From positions 1 through 6,738 of the forward strand of contig SKVS01000350.1 of NCBI GenBank assembly GCA_007129335.1: DNA of 6,738 nucleotides, read 5' to 3'. Source of the stretch: Spirochaetaceae bacterium. Lineage in GTDB: Bacteria; Spirochaetota; Spirochaetia; DSM-27196; Salinispiraceae. Positions 1-5,278 of this stretch are shown here, piece after piece (position 1 is the first letter of the stretch; the number at the start of each line of letters is the position of its first letter). Below the pieces are notes generated by a model. The model was not told the origin of the DNA. It ran no database searches and saw nothing but the letters and a program-made list of their open reading frames with translations. A program made the translations under genes and the position numbers.

Positions 1-1
1 G

Positions 2-988
2 ACTGGATTTATATTAGGAATGCAAAATGTTCCCTCAGGATGGACTATGCATGGAGGGTATGTAAATAACCATGACAAGGGTATGGTTTACAGTCATGTT
101 CAACAGGGTTTTACCCTGGGTCCATCCCAGGTAGATGTGAGGTCGAGTAAATGGATCTTGGTGCAAACGGGTCAGGAGATACATGGTTGGACAGGGGGTT
201 TGGTGGGGGTTTCCCGAATTCCTTTGTTTGGGGGAATGTCTTTTGCATGGGTTCATGGTGCCGGTCATATTGGGGAAAACCGCTGGTGGGGTGGTGGATT
301 AGGGTGGATCAGCTCCAGGGATTCAACTTTTCGCTACCAGGGACACGGATGGATTCAGGGTATAGGCAATGGGGTTTATGGAATGGATGGTACCACCTAT
401 GATAGGGGACTAACTTCCCATATGTTTCATGAATTCACAGTGAGAAATGCTAAAGGATACGCTGAGCTTTCCCTTTTCGGAGTAATGGACTCTCAGGATG
501 GGCTAGATAATTTTGTGTTAGACGGTACTTTTCTGGGAAGTACAGATACGTTGGATTATCGACTTACAGGGAAAAACGTAACTGCTCCTGTCCCCCGGTA
601 TCTGGAGATGGAGCTGGTTCTCAATCTCCATCCTGGACTGAGCCCTGGAATGAAGGGGCGGGTAGATTTGCATCAGCCTGAAGGGAGAATTGCAGTTCTG
701 GAGGAGTTACTCACCCTTGAACTGAATGTTCATCCTGGAAAGATCCTGGATTTAGAGGTTGCCCTGTATATTCGTACAATGTTGTTAGAGCCTAGGGCAA
801 TTCGGGGATCAGGGAAGCTGAGAATCCCGGTTAAGGCGAGGAATGGATTGCTTGATCTGAGGTTTCAATTGTCTCAACGGGATTTCATGGAAAAGGATTT
901 CTACCGAGGTCTGGGTATTCGGGGTTATCTTTTCGGGCCGGGAGTTCGAATGCTGGACTTTACGGTGGATTGGCAGTATCGCTGGTAG
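2..988 (+). CDS. C-terminal part of a beta-rich, possibly outer-membrane protein (5' end outside window)
   Basis: The reading frame is open from base 2 to the TAG at 986-988 and gives 328 residues. An ATG at 20 exists, but the frame continues upstream with no stop and no ribosome site, so the gene most likely begins before the window. The first 130 visible residues are very rich in Gly, Trp, Tyr and His. The rest shows repeated short stretches of alternating hydrophobic and polar residues, separated by turn-like Gly/Pro/Asp segments. The protein ends in an aromatic strand (LDFTVDWQYRW), and a C-terminal aromatic residue is common in outer-membrane barrels. There are no cysteines and no hydrophobic helix in the visible part. 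No family is recognised: a beta-barrel or surface beta-protein is inferred from composition only. It converges with murB, 2 bases between stops. Confidence 0.6.
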   Translation, partial: TGFILGMQNVPSGWTMHGGYVNNHDKGMVYSHVQQGFTLGPSQVDVRSSKWILVQTGQEIHGWTGGLVGVSRIPLFGGMSFAWVHGAGHIGENRWWGGGLGWISSRDSTFRYQGHGWIQGIGNGVYGMDGTTYDRGLTSHMFHEFTVRNAKGYAELSLFGVMDSQDGLDNFVLDGTFLGSTDTLDYRLTGKNVTAPVPRYLEMELVLNLHPGLSPGMKGRVDLHQPEGRIAVLEELLTLELNVHPGKILDLEVALYIRTMLLEPRAIRGSGKLRIPVKARNGLLDLRFQLSQRDFMEKDFYRGLGIRGYLFGPGVRMLDFTVDWQYRW

Positions 989-990
989 GC

Positions 991-1905
991 TTAGTCCCAA
1001 TCTCCAACCAGCAGAATCTCCGGTTCTAGTTCGAATCCCCGATGTTCCCGAACCTTTGTTTGCACTTCCTGCATGAGTAAATAAATGTCCTGTGCCCTGG
1101 CATTACCGGTGTTGATGATGATGTTTGCATGGTTTGGGCTGATTTGGGCCATTCCTCTTTTCGTTCCCCGGAGTCCGAGGCTGTCGATAATTTGACCCGA
1201 AGGAGATCCAAACTCCCTGTTATTTTTAAAGACTGAACCAGCACAGGGTGCAAAGAAATGCCCCTTGGTCCTCCGGTCTTCCTCGAAGTCTTTCATGGAT
1301 TTCCAGAGTTGATCTGGTTGATCCGGGCGGAGACCCAGGGTGCCTGAAAGAATTATCCAGTCTTTTTTCATAAAGGGGGTGTCCTTATAGGCGAATTCCG
1401 TTGGATCGGGTTTCATTTTCTGGATGGTTCCATAAGAATCGAGGTAGGTTACCTCGGTCAGGATATCGATCATTTCTGAGCCGTAACATCGAGCATTCAT
1501 CCAAACCGCTCCTCCAAAACTGCCTGGCATGGCGTAAATGAAATCGAATCCCCCGAGTCCTCGGTCAGCAGCATGAGCAGAGGCTTTGCTTACCGGGGTG
1601 CCTGCCCCCACAAGGAGGTTAGATCCCTGTTGCTCAATCCAGTCCAGGCTCGTCATGTCCAGAACAACTCCGGATACGCCTTTATCAGATACCAGTATAT
1701 TGGCACCGCCGCCTAAAACAAAGAGAGGTATTCCTTCGGATCTGCAAAGTTCATGAATCGTAACCACATCTTCGGTAGTTTCCGGACGGATGAAGACCTC
1801 TGCTGGTCCTCCCACCTGGAAGGTTGTGTGGTTAGCCATAGGTTCGTTGAAGTACACCGAACCCTTAATATTGATTCTTTTAATGATTTCCCTTACCTTA
1901 TTCAC
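991..1905 (-). CDS. murB: UDP-N-acetylenolpyruvoylglucosamine reductase (MurB)
   Basis: MurB is the cytoplasmic FAD enzyme that uses NADPH to reduce UDP-GlcNAc-enolpyruvate to UDP-MurNAc, the second committed step of peptidoglycan precursor synthesis. With the GTG at 1905-1903 as start, the protein has 304 residues, normal for the short (type II) class. Visible motifs are NHTTFQVGGPAE at about 25-36, the FAD-binding GGGANILVS at 65-73, MPGSFGGAVWMNA at 126-138, AGSVFKN at 222-228 with the expected proton-donor Ser224, and a terminal LEPEILLVG with the likely catalytic Glu296. The frame is open back to 2013, but the extra 36 residues look non-coding and overlap cysS, so I reject the upstream ATGs. 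The GTG at 1857-1855 (288 residues, AAGGG four bases upstream) is an alternative, although it would lose a charged helix seen in relatives. The residue following the conserved Tyr173 is Lys174, where E. coli has Arg159. Confidence 0.95.
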   Translation of the reverse strand: MNKVREIIKRINIKGSVYFNEPMANHTTFQVGGPAEVFIRPETTEDVVTIHELCRSEGIPLFVLGGGANILVSDKGVSGVVLDMTSLDWIEQQGSNLLVGAGTPVSKASAHAADRGLGGFDFIYAMPGSFGGAVWMNARCYGSEMIDILTEVTYLDSYGTIQKMKPDPTEFAYKDTPFMKKDWIILSGTLGLRPDQPDQLWKSMKDFEEDRRTKGHFFAPCAGSVFKNNREFGSPSGQIIDSLGLRGTKRGMAQISPNHANIIINTGNARAQDIYLLMQEVQTKVREHRGFELEPEILLVGDWD

Positions 1906-1912
1906 ACATGGG

Positions 1913-1941
1913 AGTATACCGACCTGAAGTCCTAATGTTAA
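1913..1941 (-). promoter_or_regulatory. Predicted sigma-70-type promoter for murB
   Basis: Read on the minus strand, TTAACA (1941-1936) is followed by a 17-base spacer and TATACT (1918-1913). Each hexamer differs from the consensus TTGACA / TATAAT at one position. Transcription would start about seven bases after the -10 element, around 1906, next to the GTG at 1905. There is thus essentially no leader and no room for a Shine-Dalgarno site for that start. The facing side of the same 85-base region shows no comparable promoter for cysS. Prediction from sequence only. Confidence 0.55.
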
Positions 1942-1946
1942 GCAGG

Positions 1947-1967
1947 TCCGGTGAAACCAGAACCGGA
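1947..1967. repeat. Short inverted repeat in the murB-cysS divergent region
   Basis: TCCGGT (1947-1952) and ACCGGA (1962-1967) form a perfect six-base inverted repeat with a nine-base centre. It lies just upstream of the murB -35 hexamer and 23 bases before the cysS GTG. It could be an operator or a small leader hairpin, but a repeat this short can easily arise by chance. Confidence 0.2.
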
Positions 1968-1990
1968 AAACCATAACAGCAGGTACCATT

Positions 1991-3427
1991 GTGAAAATAA
2001 CGTTATACAACACCCAGGGAAGGGCCCTGGAACCTTTTGAGCCCCTTGATCCGCAAAATGTAAAGGTTTATGCCTGTGGTCCAACGGTGTATAACTATGC
2101 CCATCTTGGGAACCTGCGAACCTACATATTTGAAGATATTCTCATACGGGCTCTTGAGTATGCAGGGTATCCGGTTACCCATGTCATGAATGTTACGGAT
2201 GTAGGTCATTTGACTGGGGACGGGGATGATGGGGATGATAAATTAGTCAAAGCAGCAGTTGAGCGGGGAATGAGTCCCTGGGATATTGCCCGTTTTTACA
2301 CCGATGCCTTCTTTAGCGATACAGAAAAACTCAATATCAAACGGCCCACCATCGTTTGCAAGGCTACAGATCATGTTCAGGATATGATAGAACTCATCCA
2401 AACCCTGGAGGACCGTGGCTTTACCTATGTTGCCGGGGGAAATGTGTATTTCGATGTAAGCAAGTTTTCCCGCTATGGGGATATGGCTCTGCTTGACAGG
2501 ACTGAGTTAAAAGCTGGTGCTCGAATAGAAGTCGATGGAAATAAACGGAATCCTCAGGATTTTGTTCTCTGGTTTACCAATTCAAAATTTGGTAAGCAGG
2601 CAATGCTTTGGGACAGTCCTTGGGGGGAGGGGTATCCTGGCTGGCATATTGAATGCAGTGCCATGAGTCGGAAATACCTGGGTGATCAGTTCGATGTACA
2701 TTGTGGAGGTGTAGATCATATTGCTGTTCATCATACCAATGAAATTGCCCAGACAGAAGCTGCAACAGGCAAGGATCCCTGGGTAAAATATTGGCTTCAC
2801 GCGGAATTCCTTCTGACGAAAGATTTTAAAATGAGCAAGTCTGCCGGTAATTTTTTAACGGTAGGTAAGCTCGAAGAACTGGGTTATGAGCCGGTTGATT
2901 ATCGTTTCTTTTGTCTGGGAGCTCATTATAGAACTCAACTTACCTTTACCGAGCAGGCAATGGATGCTGCCCGGAGTGGAAGGCGCAGTCTATTCGAGAA
3001 AATACGTCAGTTGCCCCCTCCCGATCCGGAAATGGATCGATTTTCCCTTGGTTCGGAAGCATTGCAGTATTTAAACAGGTTCGAAGACCATGTTGCAGAG
3101 GATCTGAACATGCCCCGGGCTCTTGCAGAACTCTGGGGCTTGCTTAAGGATCAGAGTATCGACTCCCGGGAAAAGGGTTTTGTTGCCCTGGCTATGGACA
3201 GGATTTTCGGCCTTGGTCTGGCTGACCTATGGAATGGGTCGGAACAACAGATAGGGGAGGCTGACCAGGAACGAATTCTGAAACTCATCGATGAGCGTAA
3301 CGAGGCCCGAAAACAAAAGGACTTTTCCCGGGCCGATCAAATTCGGGATCAGCTTAAAAGTGAAGAGATTGAGCTGGTTGATACACCCCAGGGAACAACC
3401 TGGAAAATCTTAGAAAGAAACCTGTAA
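1991..3427 (+). CDS. cysS: Cysteinyl-tRNA synthetase (CysRS)
   Basis: CysRS is the class I aminoacyl-tRNA synthetase that activates cysteine with ATP and charges tRNA-Cys in the cytoplasm. At 478 residues it is close to the usual 460-500. It starts [16 protein letters not shown] from a GTG at 1991, with a weak AGGT seven bases upstream. The HIGH-type signature is HLGN at 38-41, inside [17 protein letters not shown], and the KMSKS loop is at 280-284. The four zinc ligands that give cysteine selectivity in the E. coli enzyme have counterparts at Cys29, Cys222, His247 and Glu251. After the Rossmann core, about residues 355-410 fit the DALR helical domain, and the charged C-terminal segment fits the anticodon-binding region. 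It is divergent from murB and precedes the sigma gene by 24 bases, so it probably heads the operon. No convincing promoter of its own is visible. Confidence 0.97.
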   Translation: MKITLYNTQGRALEPFEPLDPQNVKVYACGPTVYNYAHLGNLRTYIFEDILIRALEYAGYPVTHVMNVTDVGHLTGDGDDGDDKLVKAAVERGMSPWDIARFYTDAFFSDTEKLNIKRPTIVCKATDHVQDMIELIQTLEDRGFTYVAGGNVYFDVSKFSRYGDMALLDRTELKAGARIEVDGNKRNPQDFVLWFTNSKFGKQAMLWDSPWGEGYPGWHIECSAMSRKYLGDQFDVHCGGVDHIAVHHTNEIAQTEAATGKDPWVKYWLHAEFLLTKDFKMSKSAGNFLTVGKLEELGYEPVDYRFFCLGAHYRTQLTFTEQAMDAARSGRRSLFEKIRQLPPPDPEMDRFSLGSEALQYLNRFEDHVAEDLNMPRALAELWGLLKDQSIDSREKGFVALAMDRIFGLGLADLWNGSEQQIGEADQERILKLIDERNEARKQKDFSRADQIRDQLKSEEIELVDTPQGTTWKILERNL

Positions 3428-3451
3428 CGGAATCGTGAGGCGTATTGTTTA

Positions 3452-3979
3452 ATGAAGTGGAATAGAGAACAGGAAACACGGTTTCAGAGGGTTTACGAAG
3501 AGGTTTTTCCCATTATAGCCCGTGTTACCTCCCGTATTACCAATAGCACTGAGGCTGCCGAGGAAATTTGTCACGAGGCATTTATCCGGTATTATCATCG
3601 GCTGGACCAAATACCCGATGAACCCCAGGCTAAATATTGGCTCATAAGGGTGAGCAAGAATCTTGCCTTGAATTATATCAAGCGCAAGAAACGGGAAAAA
3701 AAGGCCTACGAACGGTTATTGAAAGAACCTAGCCGGGAACAGAGGTCAGGGGAAACCATAACTATTCGGAAAGAGACCCGTCAGGAGGTCCAGCGTGCCC
3801 TTGAGCAAATTCCGGAAAAATACCGGGTGGTTCTGATTATGAAAGAATACGGAGACCTAAGTTATAAAGAAATTGGCGATGTTTTGGGTCTGACAGAGGG
3901 AAATGTAAAAGTGCGGGCTTTTCGAGGACGGGAAAAGCTTGCAGGCCTGTTGCAACAAGGAGGAACCTATGGCGCTTGA
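3452..3979 (+). CDS. ECF-family RNA polymerase sigma factor (sigma-24/RpoE-like)
   Basis: This 175-residue protein has the two-domain plan of extracytoplasmic-function sigma factors. Region 2 covers about residues 10-83: an acidic core-polymerase-binding helix AAEEICHEAFIRYYHRL at 35-51, then the -10 recognition helix YWLIRVSKNLALNYIKRKK at 62-80, unusually rich in Lys/Arg at its end. A charged linker (about 84-112) leads to region 4, LEQIPEKYRVVLIMKEYGDLSYKEIGDVLG from 117 with its helix-turn-helix through about 163, which reads the -35 element. Regions 1 and 3 are absent, as expected for ECF factors. The start is the ATG at 3452; the best upstream purine run is TGAGG, about 11 bases away. 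The gene overlaps the following membrane protein by 11 bases, the usual arrangement for an ECF sigma and its anti-sigma. Its target promoters cannot be read from this window. Confidence 0.93.
   Translation: MKWNREQETRFQRVYEEVFPIIARVTSRITNSTEAAEEICHEAFIRYYHRLDQIPDEPQAKYWLIRVSKNLALNYIKRKKREKKAYERLLKEPSREQRSGETITIRKETRQEVQRALEQIPEKYRVVLIMKEYGDLSYKEIGDVLGLTEGNVKVRAFRGREKLAGLLQQGGTYGA
3957..3963 (+). promoter_or_regulatory. Strong ribosome binding site fixing the anti-sigma start
   Basis: AAGGAGG lies five bases before the ATG at 3969, inside the last codons of the sigma gene. It is the best Shine-Dalgarno match in the operon and decides the start of the next gene against an in-frame ATG at 3939, which has no such site. 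Confidence 0.85.
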
Positions 3980-4703
3980 TTCGGAACTCTTGTCTGCTTA
4001 TTTGGATGGGGAGGTTCCCACGCCCTGGGACGAACGGATTCGGGAACGTCTGGAGTCCAGTCAGGAAGATCTGCGGGTCTATGAATCCCTGCTTGGTGCA
4101 AAGAACTTTCTCCAAAACGACAGAAAGATTACCGATGAAAACATTGATTCTATGAAGCAATCGGTGTGGGAGAGTATTCAAAAAGAGGTCAGTGCGGATC
4201 TCGACACCCCCCATAGAGGCTTTTGGCATTCCAGACTAACCGTTCCAACCCCCTTGGTGGCAGCAGCAGCCTTGCTTCTTTTTTTCAGTTTTGGTTTTAC
4301 CCTTGCCCGGAGCATCATGGTTACTCCTGGACAAACTCAATTACCTCCACAGCAGGCATCTGCTGAGGCCGTGGGTTTTGGAATACCAGTTTCTAATACC
4401 ATTCCTGATATTCAGACCCTTTTCAGTACCCAGCTCAATGGCTACCCCCTTACCCCTGACCAGCTGGCAACCCTGCGTCTGTTAGCTGATCCTACACGCA
4501 GACCCGGAAGTAATAATGGGTTAGGTGTAACTATCAATTTACAGGATGTGAACCAACTTCTTCAACTCCTCCAGGGAGCTTCGAATATACGGGAAATTTC
4601 CATCGAGTTACCCGGGGTAAATGGATTTGAACTGATAGGTGAACCTACCCTTGTTCCCGGTCGATCCCGAGCTCATAATCAAGGAGAGCCAACCTCCCCA
4701 TGA
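3969..4703 (+). CDS. Single-pass membrane protein, putative zinc-less anti-sigma factor
   Basis: The 244-residue protein begins DSELLSAYLDGEV, the opening typical of anti-sigma domains that clamp ECF sigma factors. The cytoplasmic part is about residues 1-95. A membrane helix follows at about 96-117 (PLVAAAALLLFFSFGFTLAR), and then a periplasmic part of about 125 residues: a Gln/Pro-rich linker, then a small domain rich in Leu and Gln (about 160-230). In zinc anti-sigmas the segment after the opening carries HxxxCxxC. Here the same place reads RLESSQED, so Arg27, Ser31 and Asp34 replace His, Cys and Cys. The start is the ATG at 3969, which has a strong ribosome site and overlaps the sigma gene by 11 bases. 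The stop overlaps the next start (ATGA). The anti-sigma role is inferred from the opening motif, topology and position; the periplasmic part resembles nothing I recognise. Confidence 0.8.
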   Translation: MALDSELLSAYLDGEVPTPWDERIRERLESSQEDLRVYESLLGAKNFLQNDRKITDENIDSMKQSVWESIQKEVSADLDTPHRGFWHSRLTVPTPLVAAAALLLFFSFGFTLARSIMVTPGQTQLPPQQASAEAVGFGIPVSNTIPDIQTLFSTQLNGYPLTPDQLATLRLLADPTRRPGSNNGLGVTINLQDVNQLLQLLQGASNIREISIELPGVNGFELIGEPTLVPGRSRAHNQGEPTSP

Positions 4704-5278
4704 TAGCACGTCCATTTCTTGCTTTACTTATTTCTCTGGTCATTTTGGGTGTTCAGCCGGTATTTTCCCAGGAAGAAAATGTCAACGATGAGGAAAAAGC
4801 CGAACGACTTATGGAAGTTCTCCGTCAGGAAGCTTTGCTCGTGGAAATCATTGCCCTCGTCCGTTCAGAAACTGAGGAAATACTCTGGTCTACCGACATC
4901 AGAGAAATAACGGTTTTTGGTAAACAGGTGCAAATCCGAATTAACAGTCAGAATATAACAGTGGCTGCCGATTTTACCCCCTATACCCAGGATAAGGGAC
5001 AGGTAATGCTTCTTGCCCAGGGGCAAACCTGGGTACGGTCCAACGATTCAGAGCAGGTGCGTTACCAATCAGCCCTTCGGAGTATGCCTATTGATCTTGG
5101 GTATCCAGTACTGTTTTACCCCCTCGGGGTGGATCTTTCCGATCCTGGAGTAGGAAAAACTACCCTGGAACTCCAGGTTACGGTGTATTCCCTCGCAGCA
5201 TTCCTTGGATCTCAGGATGAACCTGCTTCTGATGGTGGAGACAGTAGAGAAGGGCAAACAACAGCTTCCGATGACTAG
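4700..5278 (+). CDS. Secreted/periplasmic protein of unknown family
   Basis: The 192-residue protein opens with a signal peptide: MIARPF, a hydrophobic core LALLISLVILGV, and a likely signal peptidase I site after Ser23 (VFS-QE). There is no lipobox cysteine, and the whole protein has no Cys. Residues 25-62 are acidic and look helical. Residues 65-170 alternate hydrophobic and polar residues (VQIRINSQNITVAADF, KTTLELQVTVYSLAAFLG) and suggest a compact beta-domain. The last 20 residues are acidic and low in complexity. I recognise no family. The start overlaps the anti-sigma stop as ATGA; an AAGGAG lies 13 bases upstream, long for a ribosome site, so translational coupling is likely. Its position suggests a periplasmic partner of the anti-sigma or of the downstream transglutaminase-like protein; this is inference. 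Confidence 0.8.
   Translation: MIARPFLALLISLVILGVQPVFSQEENVNDEEKAERLMEVLRQEALLVEIIALVRSETEEILWSTDIREITVFGKQVQIRINSQNITVAADFTPYTQDKGQVMLLAQGQTWVRSNDSEQVRYQSALRSMPIDLGYPVLFYPLGVDLSDPGVGKTTLELQVTVYSLAAFLGSQDEPASDGGDSREGQTTASDD

Noticed and set aside
968..1012. Hairpin terminator between the convergent genes (GCTGGT 981-986 with ACCAGC 1007-1012; GATTGG 968-973 with CCAATC 997-1002)
   Set aside because: Both stems are six bases, have long loops, interleave with each other, lie largely in coding sequence, and lack a following T run on either strand.
1906..2013. Extended 340-residue MurB with an N-terminal hydrophobic segment starting at 2013 or at the ATG ending at 1989
   Set aside because: The extra residues overlap the well-supported cysS start, resemble no MurB N-terminus, and cover the predicted murB promoter.
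3392..3451. Self-regulated ECF promoter before the sigma gene, suggested by GGAACA at 3392-3397
   Set aside because: No matching -10 element stands at 16-17 bases, and the sequence encodes the end of cysS. The 24-base gap shows no sigma-70 promoter either.
3939..3968. Upstream ATG for the anti-sigma gene, adding ten residues (MQACCNKEEP)
   Set aside because: It has no ribosome site, whereas the ATG at 3969 has AAGGAGG at five bases and gives the standard anti-sigma opening. The apparent cysteines in the extension are therefore not part of the protein.
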